In this document: piece after piece, positions 25,967 to 34,512 of the stretch | Layout: each line of letters starts with the position of its first letter | Position numbering within the stretch: the first letter of the stretch is position 1 | DNA from: Tamlana sp038148895 | Lineage (GTDB): Bacteria; Bacteroidota; Bacteroidia; Flavobacteriales; Flavobacteriaceae | Assembly (NCBI GenBank): GCA_038148895.1 | Contig: JBBVGQ010000002.1 | Direction: 5' to 3' (one strand) | DNA: 64,000 nt | Made by a program: the position numbers and the translations under genes | Notes under the pieces: generated by a model | Database searches by the model: none | Seen by the model: the letters and a program-made list of their open reading frames with translations, nothing else | What the model was told of the DNA's origin: nothing

Positions 25967-26725
25967 ATGGAAGCACCGCAAATATTTTTAGTAGAAGAAT
26001 TGGAATTGCGAATTTCAATTGAAGCTGTTGAGTACAAACATAAGTTTGACAACTTTTGGGAAGAGTACAAATTCGACCCTGAATATTTCAACCGATTTAT
26101 GGAAGGTCCTTTGTTGAGTGAATTTGTTCAGACCATTTACAAAAGAACGCAACACCTCAATAACAACGAAATCAATAAATACCTTACGGTATCATTGAGC
26201 CAGTTCAAAACCCATAGCCCAAAGCTACGCTTTGAAGCTATGAAAGAACAGTATTATAAAGATTACTGGTATCCTAATCCTGAACCAGATCATTACTCTA
26301 AAATGTCAGAGTACGAAAACAAGTATTTCGGTCACGTTTTTAAATGGTATGAGAAACATTTCCACCTATTCCAAGAAGCCACAGAACAAGCCCTACAAGA
26401 CTTCAAAAAAGGCTATTTAGGTTCATTTGCCGACTTCTCTATTCAAGCCCAACAAGAGCCTAAAAACAAGCTAAAAACCAATCTAACTGTCAAAGAAATA
26501 GCCTATTTATTCAGAGCCTTATATGAGGAAGGCATCATTGAAGCTAAACACAAAACAGATATATGCAATTTCATTGCCGAGAGTTTTTCATCCAAACAAA
26601 AAGAAGATGTGAGTGCCAACTCTTTGAGAAACGCTTTTGAATCTCCAGACTTCAATGCAGTAGATTTTTGGCAGGAAAAATTCTATCATTTAGGGCATCG
26701 AGCAAAAAAAGATAAAGAAAAATAA
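25967..26725 (+). CDS. hypothetical protein of the element
   Basis: A 252-aa soluble, helical, Lys/Glu/Phe-rich protein with no signal or membrane segment. The C-terminal section (about residues 165-240; TVKEIAYLFRALYEEGII) looks like a helical domain seen in some Bacteroidota conjugative-element proteins such as RteC, but the likeness is weak. It is coupled to the integrase gene with 2 bp spacing. Function unknown. Confidence 0.65.
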   Translation: MEAPQIFLVEELELRISIEAVEYKHKFDNFWEEYKFDPEYFNRFMEGPLLSEFVQTIYKRTQHLNNNEINKYLTVSLSQFKTHSPKLRFEAMKEQYYKDYWYPNPEPDHYSKMSEYENKYFGHVFKWYEKHFHLFQEATEQALQDFKKGYLGSFADFSIQAQQEPKNKLKTNLTVKEIAYLFRALYEEGIIEAKHKTDICNFIAESFSSKQKEDVSANSLRNAFESPDFNAVDFWQEKFYHLGHRAKKDKEK

Positions 26726-26757
26726 AGACCTTAACTAACTGATAATAAACATAATAA

Positions 26758-26779
26758 CATAGGGTTGCACAACCCTATG
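26758..26779. promoter_or_regulatory. 22-bp dyad upstream of HTH genes
   Basis: A 10-bp perfect inverted repeat (26758-26767 with 26770-26779) with a 2-nt centre. A hairpin with a 4-nt loop would form in RNA, and as DNA it is a good operator candidate. It lies in the 113-bp gap between the integrase operon and the two HTH genes. Confidence 0.55.
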
Positions 26780-26790
26780 CAACTACCATA

Positions 26791-26814
26791 GCACTGATTT
26801 AGTGCCTTGTTTTG
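26791..26814 (+). terminator. weak hairpin, possible terminator or attenuator
   Basis: GCACT (26791-26795) pairs with AGTGC (26801-26805) across a 5-nt loop, followed by CTTGTTTT. The T run is interrupted, so termination would be partial. Confidence 0.35.
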
Positions 26815-26838
26815 CTTCCGTAATCATAAAAATATACA

Positions 26839-27141
26839 ATGATGGAAGTAAATCAAATTCTCGAAAAGCTAAGTCAATTAGAACTAAAAATTGACGAGCA
26901 AAACAGACTTCAAAAAGAAGTACTCAATTTTAATGATGCCTGCAAGTATCTTGACATCAGTGCATCACATCTCTACAAGCTAACCTCTTCAAAGCAAATC
27001 CCACACTTCTGTCCACAGGGCAAGAAACTCTATTTCAACAGACAAGAAATAGACGAATGGTTAATGCGTAATAAGCAGGAAACTTCGGAAGACATCGAAA
27101 CGGCAGCAGCTAATTATTTAATCAGAAACAAACGTAAATAA
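26839..27141 (+). CDS. HTH DNA-binding protein (excisionase / HTH_17 type)
   Basis: A 100-aa protein. A short helical N-terminus (residues 1-30) is followed by an HTH_17-type winged helix (FNDACKYLDISASHLYKLTS, then PQGKKLYFNRQEIDEWL). Such proteins act as excision factors or regulators in Bacteroidota mobile elements, commonly in pairs as here: the next gene, 2 bp downstream, is of similar type. Target sites are unknown; the dyad at 26758-26779 is the nearest candidate. Confidence 0.85.
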   Translation: MMEVNQILEKLSQLELKIDEQNRLQKEVLNFNDACKYLDISASHLYKLTSSKQIPHFCPQGKKLYFNRQEIDEWLMRNKQETSEDIETAAANYLIRNKRK

Positions 27142-27143
27142 TT

Positions 27144-27467
27144 ATGGGCTTTTATAGATTTTCCGAAGAAGAGGTACAAGACATCAAACAGCGTTTAGAT
27201 GAAATTTCTTTGACTTTAAAACAAAAGCAAAGAACTGAACCCGACCAAATTTGGTACGACAATCAGGAGTTCCTCCAGATTATGAACATAAGCAAGCGGA
27301 CCGCAGCTTATTGGCGTACCGCAAATGTAATTGCCTATTCACAAGTAGGCAATAAAATCTACTACCGTCTTTCCGACATTATGGATCTACTCCATAAAAG
27401 TACCATTCCTGCAAATACTATCAATAACCTTAAAATTTCCACTGATGACAACAATAACGACTTATAA
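27144..27467 (+). CDS. HTH DNA-binding protein
   Basis: A 107-aa protein with an N-terminal helix and an HTH_17-like domain (about residues 38-85; FLQIMNISKRTAAYWRTANVIAYSQV, shortened here to its key part NISKRTAAYW). The 3' end overlaps the following replication-type gene by 23 bp, so the two are translated from one mRNA. Likely a replication or excision accessory factor, by position. Confidence 0.8.
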   Translation: MGFYRFSEEEVQDIKQRLDEISLTLKQKQRTEPDQIWYDNQEFLQIMNISKRTAAYWRTANVIAYSQVGNKIYYRLSDIMDLLHKSTIPANTINNLKISTDDNNNDL

Positions 27468-29667
27468 AAATTTCAATATACCTATTGAGGACGTTTCACT
27501 TTCCTCAATCATTTCTAATATCATATCTGGCACTTACCACGATAGCATAAAATCTATTCGTATGGCTAAAGGTATGGGCAAACCCGAAAGAGCCGACCAA
27601 CTCAAAAAAGAGCTTTTGGCGTTCACGCCTTCAGCTACTTTTAAAGACGGCAGAAAAAAAGAGTTACTCACCACTTACAGCGGTTGCGTTCATCTTGATT
27701 TTGATAAACTCACACCCGAAGAATTGCAACAGGCTTTTGACCTTGCGGTCAAAATTCCTTTCACTTTTGCTTGTTTCACAAGCCCAAGTGGTGATGGCTT
27801 AAAAATCTTTATCAAAGTAAACACCGACCAAGACAACCACGAGCAAGCATATAAGCAAGTACAAGCCTTTTATGAAAAGGAAATTGGTATTGAAGCCGAC
27901 CCAAAATGTAAAGACATTACAAGGCTTTGTTTTGTGTCTGACGACCCAAACGCCTTTTTAAATGAAAGTGCAAGCATTTTTGAAATTGCTTTGCAGGAGC
28001 AAGCTCCTTTAAGCGAAACTCTTTTTGAGCCAGCTCAAAATTCGTTCAATTCCATATTTGATGAATGTGTTAGTTTCACTAATAGGATAATGACCTACAA
28101 TAATGGCAACCGAAACAACTATTTATATCAGTTGGCTTGTAATTGCAATCGTAGAGGTATTCCACACCCAGAGGCAGAACATTTGATTACATCAAATTTC
28201 AACCACGAAAACCAAACCGAAATTCGCAAATCAATCGAAAGTGCCTATCAAAATAATGCAGCAGAGTTTGGCAAGTTTGCAAACCTTGCAGGTTCGCAAA
28301 AAAAGGAAATCACAAACGACACCACAGAAGACTACCTCAAAACTACGCCTACCATTCCAATAGAAGCCATCAATTTGATGCCTAATTTATTCCAAGATGG
28401 TGCAAGAGCATTTGACAATGACCCACGTAAAAGAGATGTTTTTCTAACCAGTGCCTTGTGTATTATTAGTGGTTGTTTGCCTGATGTTCAAGGCGTATAT
28501 CATCAAGAAAGAGTTTATCCGCATTTGTTTTCTTTTATCATCGCTCCAGCAGCAAGTGGTAAAGGGGTTTTGAAAAATGCCAAAAGATTAGGCGATAAAA
28601 TCCACGAAAGAATGGTGGAAAGTAGCAAACAAGCTAAAGAACAGCACGAAAATGAAATGATTGAGTACAAAGCCCAATTAAGTAAACGGAAGAAAGACGA
28701 CCCAATACCTGAAAAACCAAAAGAACCAGTTTTTAAACTACTCTTTATTCCTGCCGATTGTAGTCAAGCAATGATGATGCAGATACTACAAGACAATGAC
28801 GGCAAAGGCATTATTTGCGAAACAGAAGCAGATGCAATGAGTGGAGCGAACAAACAAGATTGGGGCAACTATTCTCATATAATGAGAGCTGCATTTCATC
28901 ACGAAAAAATATCAGCAGCAAGAAAAATCAACCGTGAACTTTTAGAAATAAAACACCCTCAATTGGCGGTGGCCTTGTCAGGCACACCTGCCCAAGTGCC
29001 TAAGCTAATCGCTTCGGCAGAAGATGGTTTGTTTAGTCGCTTTATATTCTACGCCTTCAAAAACGAAATCATTTGGCAAGACCCATCACCAAGACCAGGC
29101 GGAATAGTTTACAACGACCACTTTGAAGCATTATCAATCGAAGTACTCAAGATTGTTGATTTTTTAAACCAGTACCCAACCGAAGTATTTTTAACACAGA
29201 ACCAATGGAATAAACTCAATCAAGTTTTTTTCGACAAGCTCAAAAACGTAGTGATTTTTACAGGCGAAGATGCAGCAAGTGTGGTATTTCGCTTGGGCTT
29301 AATCCTTTACCGCTTTTGTATGATTTTCACTTCCTTACGGAAGTTTGAAAATGGCGATTGCTCAAAAGATGTAACCTGTACTGATGATGACTTTGAAGCA
29401 TCTTTAATGCTTTCAGAAGTCTATTTGCAACACAGTCTTTTAATGTTCAACAATCTGGAAGAAAACAAAGACCCTATTCTGTACAAGATGCCCAACAACA
29501 AAAAACAGCTATTAGACCAGTTACCACAAGAATTTCAACGCAAAGAAGCAGTTGCCATTGGTAAAAAGTTGGGCTTATCAGAAAGGTCAGTTGATGATTT
29601 TCTAAACAACTCTGTACCAATGCTTTTGGAGAAACCAAAGACAGGGCATTATCGAAAAGTTATTTAA
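27445..29667 (+). CDS. BT4734-type N-terminal domain plus DUF3987 protein (replication protein-like)
   Basis: A 740-aa protein. The N-terminal 200 residues match the BT4734/VirE-N domain of Bacteroidota mobile elements (VHLDFDKL, then FTSPSGDGLKIF), a primase-like unit. The C-terminal half is a DUF3987 ATPase-like domain with a Walker A-like AASGKG near residue 371 and a long charged insertion after it. Such proteins are thought to help replicate mobile elements. Its presence implies that the excised element can replicate or prime synthesis, which is inference. Confidence 0.85.
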   Translation: MTTITTYKNFNIPIEDVSLSSIISNIISGTYHDSIKSIRMAKGMGKPERADQLKKELLAFTPSATFKDGRKKELLTTYSGCVHLDFDKLTPEELQQAFDLAVKIPFTFACFTSPSGDGLKIFIKVNTDQDNHEQAYKQVQAFYEKEIGIEADPKCKDITRLCFVSDDPNAFLNESASIFEIALQEQAPLSETLFEPAQNSFNSIFDECVSFTNRIMTYNNGNRNNYLYQLACNCNRRGIPHPEAEHLITSNFNHENQTEIRKSIESAYQNNAAEFGKFANLAGSQKKEITNDTTEDYLKTTPTIPIEAINLMPNLFQDGARAFDNDPRKRDVFLTSALCIISGCLPDVQGVYHQERVYPHLFSFIIAPAASGKGVLKNAKRLGDKIHERMVESSKQAKEQHENEMIEYKAQLSKRKKDDPIPEKPKEPVFKLLFIPADCSQAMMMQILQDNDGKGIICETEADAMSGANKQDWGNYSHIMRAAFHHEKISAARKINRELLEIKHPQLAVALSGTPAQVPKLIASAEDGLFSRFIFYAFKNEIIWQDPSPRPGGIVYNDHFEALSIEVLKIVDFLNQYPTEVFLTQNQWNKLNQVFFDKLKNVVIFTGEDAASVVFRLGLILYRFCMIFTSLRKFENGDCSKDVTCTDDDFEASLMLSEVYLQHSLLMFNNLEENKDPILYKMPNNKKQLLDQLPQEFQRKEAVAIGKKLGLSERSVDDFLNNSVPMLLEKPKTGHYRKVI

Positions 29668-29709
29668 TGTTGAAAACTCCGCAATAGTTTTTGGTTCGTT
29701 TTTCTTTTG

Positions 29710-29739
29710 TTTGTTGTACATTTGTCAATAATCAACAAA
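29710..29739. promoter_or_regulatory. promoter and operator of the XRE-helicase-Doc-Mod-Res operon
   Basis: A TACATTTG -7 box (29717-29724) lies between TTTGTTG (29710-29716) and its complement CAACAAA (29733-29739), a 7-bp inverted repeat with a 16-bp centre. TTG at 29691-29693 is 23 nt upstream, the long end of the usual spacing. A repressor on this dyad would cover the promoter. Confidence 0.6.
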
Positions 29740-29762
29740 TTGATTTCAAACAAACATAAGTG

Positions 29763-30050
29763 ATGAACAAATTCGGGGATTTAATTAGAAGTACAAGAGA
29801 AGAAAGGGAAATGTTACTTCGGCACATTGCGGCTGAATTAGACGTTGACACAGCTCTTGTAAGTAAAATTGAAAGAGGAGAAAAAACCGCAAAACGAGAA
29901 CACGTTTTGGCTCTTGCTCAATTATTCAACATCAACCCAGAAGAATTAATTGCCTTATGGTTAGCAGACCAAGTTGCTCATTTAGTAGAAAATGAGCCAC
30001 AAGCAGAAAAAGCAATAAGAATAGCATTAAACAATATTATAGGTGAATAA
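29763..30050 (+). CDS. XRE-family transcriptional regulator
   Basis: A 95-aa protein with an N-terminal HTH_3 domain (about residues 5-60; IAAELDVDTALVSKIERGEK) and a short helical tail. I chose the ATG at 29763 over the GTG just before it. It is the first gene of the defence-like operon, its 3' end overlaps the helicase start by 8 bp, and its promoter contains a dyad that it may bind. Small XRE proteins of this kind often control restriction systems, delaying nuclease expression after entry into a new host. Confidence 0.88.
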   Translation: MNKFGDLIRSTREEREMLLRHIAAELDVDTALVSKIERGEKTAKREHVLALAQLFNINPEELIALWLADQVAHLVENEPQAEKAIRIALNNIIGE

Positions 30051-32964
30051 ACTATCAGCATACCACGCTAAATATTTTGCCTATGATTTAACAAGGCAAT
30101 TACCAGCCAATGATATTGGCAAATTAACAGCATCCTTACAGGATGCTCAGGTGGACTTAAACCCTCATCAAGTAGATGCAGCACTTTTTGCTTTTAAATC
30201 ACCATTATCTAAAGGTGCTGTTTTGGCTGATGAAGTAGGTTTAGGAAAAACCATTGAAGCCGGAATCATTCTATCGCAGCAATGGGCTGAAAGAAAAAGG
30301 AAATTGTTGATTATTGGTCCTTCCAACTTGCGTAAGCAATGGAACAGAGAGTTGGCAGATAAATTCTATTTGCCTTCCGTTATTCTGGAAGCAAAGTCAT
30401 TTAACAACTTAATTAAAGAAGGAAATCTAAACCCTTTCAACCAAGAAGATACCATAATTATTTGTTCTTATCATTTTGCTAAAAACAAAGCACCTTATCT
30501 TAAACATATCAATTGGGATTTAGTAATTATTGACGAAGCACATCGCTTACGCAATGTTTATAAACCCTCAAATAAAATAGGCAACGGCATCAAAGATGCC
30601 TTAGACCATTGCAAAAAAGTATTGCTTACCGCAACACCTTTGCAAAACTCTATTTTAGAGTTGTACGGTTTAGTTAGTCTAATTGACCCCTACATTTTTG
30701 GCGACTTAAAAAGCTTCAAAAGTCAGTTTAGTAGGAATATAGATGAAGAAAACTATACAGATTTAAGAAACCGTTTACAGCCTATTTGCAAACGTACTTT
30801 AAGAAGACAAGTTTTAGAATACATCAAATACACCGAGCGTAAGCCTTTAGTACAGGAGTATTTCCCTAATGAGGATGAAACAACCCTTTATAATTGGGTA
30901 ACGGACTATTTACAAAGACCAAAATTATATGCTTTGCCTTTCAGTCAAAGGCAATTAATGACCTTAATACTTCGTAAACTTTTAGCATCTTCTACTTATG
31001 CTATTTATGGCACTTTAGATGCCTTAGTCAAGCGTTTGGAAAACATCATTACCAACCATAATGCGATTGAGGAAGAAGATGAAATGACCATTGATTTTGA
31101 AACCTATGATGAAATTCAAGACGAATGGGAAAGCGAAGAGGAAGATGAAAGTGAAGCCGAAGATAATTTTGAGGAAGTAGTTTATACAGAAGAAGAAATT
31201 GAAGAAGTTAAAAGTGAATTAGCCGACTTAGAAAAGTTTAGAGCATTAGCTCAACGCATTAGAAAAAACTCGAAAGCGGAGCAACTTTTTACAGCCTTAG
31301 AAAGAGGGTTCACCGCCTTAGAGTCATTAGGTGCTAATCAAAAAGCCTTAATCTTTACAGAGTCCAGAAGAACACAAGATTTTATTTGCAACCTTTTAGA
31401 AGCAAGAGGATATGCCGATAAGGTGGTTAAATTCAACGGTAGCAATGCAGACGCAAAATCAAAAGAGATTTATGCAGCTTACCTAAAAAAGCATAAGGGT
31501 ACTGATATTTTAACAGGATCATTAACTGCCGATAAAAGAGCTGCCATTGTTGATTATTTCAAAGATGAAGCTACAATAATGGTGGCAACCGAAGCAGCTG
31601 CAGAAGGTATCAACTTACAGTTTTGTTCTTTAGTAATAAACTTCGACCTGCCTTGGAATCCCCAACGTATTGAGCAACGTATTGGTAGATGCCATCGTTA
31701 CGGTCAAAAATATGATGTTGTAGTTATCAATTTCCTCAACAAAGCCAATGCAGCAGACCAGCGTGTTTATGAATTATTAGACCAAAAATTCCGCTTATTT
31801 GATGGCGTTTTTGGGGCTTCTGATGAAGTTTTAGGAAGTATTGGTAATGGTGTAGATTTTGAAAAAAGAATCGCTACAATCTATCAGCAATGCCGAACCA
31901 CAGAAGAAATACAAACGGCTTTTGATGATTTACAACAAGAATTAAAGCCTGACATTTCCGAAAAAGTACAGGAAACAAGAAAAGTGCTTATTGAAAATTT
32001 TGATGAAGAAGTAAGAGAAAAACTCAAAACCAATCTTTTTGAAAGTACCGAAAACCTGAACCGTTTTGAAGAACGATTATGGGATACCACAAAATTCTAT
32101 CTAAACAGCTCAGCCCAGTTTGATGATGACAACTACACGTTTACCTTAAAGAAAAATCCATTTCCTAATGTATCTATTCATCAAGGACCTTATATGATTT
32201 TGAAGCCCAAACAAGGGCAGCGAAAATCAGATATTGATGTGCCTGATGATACCAATATTTATAGAGTTGGTCATAAGTTAGCCAAAGAAATTTTAGGAGC
32301 TTGTAAGCAACTCAATACAGCACCAAAAGAATTGACCTTTGATTATTCCAACACGCCTACCAAAGTAACAGCACTTGAAAACTACATAGGTCAATCGGGT
32401 TGGTTGCAGGTAAGTCATTTAGAAATCAATTCTTTTGAGTTTGAAGATTTTTTAATCACGGCTTGCATTACCGATAATGGCGAAACCATTGATAACGAAA
32501 TAGCCCAACGCTTCTTTTCTATTCAAGCTACAGAAGGGCAAACGCTTTATGCTCCAGATGATATTAAGAAGACCTTAGAAGAAGTATTGTACAGCGAAAC
32601 GCAAAGCGTTATTTCAGATAATGCCAACCGTAACAAAGACTTTTTTGATACCGAAATGGATAAGCTCGACCAATGGGCAGACGATATGAAGTTGAGTTTG
32701 GATAAGGAAATCAAAGACTTAGATGCAGAAATAAAACTGCGTAAATCAGAAGCTAAAAAAATGTTGAATCTGGAAGCCAAAGTAAAAGCCCAAAGGGCCA
32801 TTAAGGATTTAGAGAAGAAACGAAGTGAAAAACGTCAACACCTTTTTGAAGCCCAAGATACCATAGACGACCGCAAGGAAAACCTATTAGACGAGATTGA
32901 AAGGCGTTTAAAGCAAGAAGTTAATACCACAGAATTATTCACCATTAAATGGAAGATGATATAA
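30043..32964 (+). CDS. SNF2-type helicase with coiled-coil tail
   Basis: A 973-aa superfamily 2 ATPase of the SNF2/RapA type. Walker A is DEVGLGKT (63-70), the DEAH box is at 164-167, and LTATPLQN follows. An acidic insertion (about residues 345-390, mostly Glu and Asp) separates the two lobes. The helicase C lobe ends with EGINLQF and the arginine-finger motif QRIGRCHRYGQ. The C-terminal 100 residues form a strongly charged coiled coil. It should translocate on double-stranded DNA. No nuclease domain is visible. It starts within the XRE gene and ends 1 bp before the next gene. Confidence 0.92.
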   Translation: MNKLSAYHAKYFAYDLTRQLPANDIGKLTASLQDAQVDLNPHQVDAALFAFKSPLSKGAVLADEVGLGKTIEAGIILSQQWAERKRKLLIIGPSNLRKQWNRELADKFYLPSVILEAKSFNNLIKEGNLNPFNQEDTIIICSYHFAKNKAPYLKHINWDLVIIDEAHRLRNVYKPSNKIGNGIKDALDHCKKVLLTATPLQNSILELYGLVSLIDPYIFGDLKSFKSQFSRNIDEENYTDLRNRLQPICKRTLRRQVLEYIKYTERKPLVQEYFPNEDETTLYNWVTDYLQRPKLYALPFSQRQLMTLILRKLLASSTYAIYGTLDALVKRLENIITNHNAIEEEDEMTIDFETYDEIQDEWESEEEDESEAEDNFEEVVYTEEEIEEVKSELADLEKFRALAQRIRKNSKAEQLFTALERGFTALESLGANQKALIFTESRRTQDFICNLLEARGYADKVVKFNGSNADAKSKEIYAAYLKKHKGTDILTGSLTADKRAAIVDYFKDEATIMVATEAAAEGINLQFCSLVINFDLPWNPQRIEQRIGRCHRYGQKYDVVVINFLNKANAADQRVYELLDQKFRLFDGVFGASDEVLGSIGNGVDFEKRIATIYQQCRTTEEIQTAFDDLQQELKPDISEKVQETRKVLIENFDEEVREKLKTNLFESTENLNRFEERLWDTTKFYLNSSAQFDDDNYTFTLKKNPFPNVSIHQGPYMILKPKQGQRKSDIDVPDDTNIYRVGHKLAKEILGACKQLNTAPKELTFDYSNTPTKVTALENYIGQSGWLQVSHLEINSFEFEDFLITACITDNGETIDNEIAQRFFSIQATEGQTLYAPDDIKKTLEEVLYSETQSVISDNANRNKDFFDTEMDKLDQWADDMKLSLDKEIKDLDAEIKLRKSEAKKMLNLEAKVKAQRAIKDLEKKRSEKRQHLFEAQDTIDDRKENLLDEIERRLKQEVNTTELFTIKWKMI

Positions 32965-32965
32965 T

Positions 32966-34042
32966 ATGAAAGACTTAACAAAATCTGCAATAGACAGGCA
33001 AAATATTCTCAACAATACAGAGGCGATTGAGAAAATACAAGTTCATATCGGATTAGTAGGACTTTTATATGAAGGCGAATATCTTTTTACATCCAAAATG
33101 GTTGCTGATTTTTTTGATGTTACTACTCGTACTTTAACAAATATTCTTAACGAAAACGAAGATGAAGTAAAACATAATGGTTATCAAGTGATTAAGGGTC
33201 AAAAATTGAAAGAGTTTAAGGACTTATTCGGTCCATTACTTACTTCTGCTGACGACCTTTCACAGAAGGAAACTGATTTCCCTCTGTCAAAACAAGATAC
33301 TGATAATCAATCATTTAAGCGTCTTAAAAGTTTGGCGGTATTCAATTTCAGGGCTTTTTTAAATATTGCAATGTTGCTTTCAGAAAGTGAAAATGCTAAG
33401 AGATTAAGAAGTAAGATTTTAGATATTGTAATTGATACACTTAACCAAAAAATTGGCGGTTCAACAAAATTCATAAACCAACGTGATGAAGAGTTTTTGG
33501 TAGCCATTACCCGAGAACCCATATATAGAAAAGAGTTTACCAGTGCTCTTAATCTCTACTTAGAAATGGGCACTTATAAATATGCCGTTTATACAGATGC
33601 CATTTACCAAGCCATTTTTAAAGAAAACGCAAAAGAATACAAGGCGATATTAAATCTTGAAGAAAAGGACAATCCAAGAGATACAATGTATGCCGAAGTA
33701 TTAAAGCTAATAGCTTCTTTTGAGGTTGGTATTGCTGATGAAATGAAGGAAAAATCAGAGCAGCTGGGTAGAAAACTTACACCCTCTGAATTGAATGTCT
33801 TAATAATGCGATTTTCAAAGAAAAGGCATTGGATACCACTAATTGAAGATGCTTGTACCAAAATGGCTTCTCGTGATTATGGTTTGCGTAATGTCATTCA
33901 CAAAAGACTTGAAAATTATATTGGTGCTTTAAGCAAAGAAGATTACAGCCGTTTCCTTGGAGATAAGAGCAAATCTTTAATAGACAGGGTAATTGAAAAC
34001 CCTGAATTGTTAGAAGTTTTTAAACGCTTAAAAGATAGATAA
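32966..34042 (+). CDS. DNA-binding protein paired with the Doc toxin-like protein
   Basis: A 358-aa protein. The N-terminal 70 residues resemble a helix-turn-helix (YLFTSKMVADFFDVTTRTLT, then a Leu-rich helix) like that of RhuM proteins. A central section (FNFRAFLNIAML, about 130-170) and a helical C-terminus follow. It is 2 bp upstream of the Doc/Fic gene, and in Bacteroidota proteins like this are regularly found just before a Doc gene, so it may be the antitoxin or a regulator. That pairing comes from memory and I cannot verify it. It is not the classical Phd antitoxin. Confidence 0.75.
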   Translation: MKDLTKSAIDRQNILNNTEAIEKIQVHIGLVGLLYEGEYLFTSKMVADFFDVTTRTLTNILNENEDEVKHNGYQVIKGQKLKEFKDLFGPLLTSADDLSQKETDFPLSKQDTDNQSFKRLKSLAVFNFRAFLNIAMLLSESENAKRLRSKILDIVIDTLNQKIGGSTKFINQRDEEFLVAITREPIYRKEFTSALNLYLEMGTYKYAVYTDAIYQAIFKENAKEYKAILNLEEKDNPRDTMYAEVLKLIASFEVGIADEMKEKSEQLGRKLTPSELNVLIMRFSKKRHWIPLIEDACTKMASRDYGLRNVIHKRLENYIGALSKEDYSRFLGDKSKSLIDRVIENPELLEVFKRLKDR

Positions 34043-34044
34043 AG

Positions 34045-34512
34045 ATGGCGTTTCAATACTTTACAGTTGAATTTACTATTGAGGTACACGATAATATCAT
34101 TCGTGGATCGGGTGGCTTTATGGGTATTAGAGATAGTGGCTTAATAGATAGTACTCTTGACCACGTTCAAAACGACTTTTATTACCCTGAACTGGAAGAT
34201 AAAGTAACACATCTCATTTTTTCATTTAATAAAAATCACTGTTTCAATGATGGCAATAAAAGGTCATCAATTGCAGTAGCAGCTTATTTTCTTACTGTAA
34301 ACAACCTTCAAGGCTTAGTAGATAAATTCATTTTAGAAATGGAAAATATTGTGGTAGATGTAGCAGATAATATTATAGACCGAGATTTATTAAAGGAAAT
34401 AGTTACTTCTATTTTATATGAGTATGACTATTCAGAAGAATTAAAAATGAAGATAATACAGGCTAAAATGAATCATTTAGCTAATCAAAATATAAACGAC
34501 AATGAGCAATAA
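34045..34512 (+). CDS. Doc/Fic-family toxin-like protein
   Basis: A 155-aa protein of the death-on-curing (Doc) family. The Fic motif is complete: H65-x-F67-x-D69-G70-N71-K72-R73. P1 Doc, with a similar motif, phosphorylates EF-Tu and halts translation; other Fic proteins transfer AMP. No inhibitory alpha helix ((S/T)xxxE(G/N)) is obvious in this chain. It lies between a DNA-binding protein and the Mod gene; the 3' end overlaps Mod by 11 bp. A TA module inside a restriction operon is unusual. Confidence 0.88.
   Translation: MAFQYFTVEFTIEVHDNIIRGSGGFMGIRDSGLIDSTLDHVQNDFYYPELEDKVTHLIFSFNKNHCFNDGNKRSSIAVAAYFLTVNNLQGLVDKFILEMENIVVDVADNIIDRDLLKEIVTSILYEYDYSEELKMKIIQAKMNHLANQNINDNEQ

Noticed and set aside
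25967..26725. RteC-type regulator
   Set aside because: Only a vague resemblance in the C-terminal helices; no conserved motif supports it.
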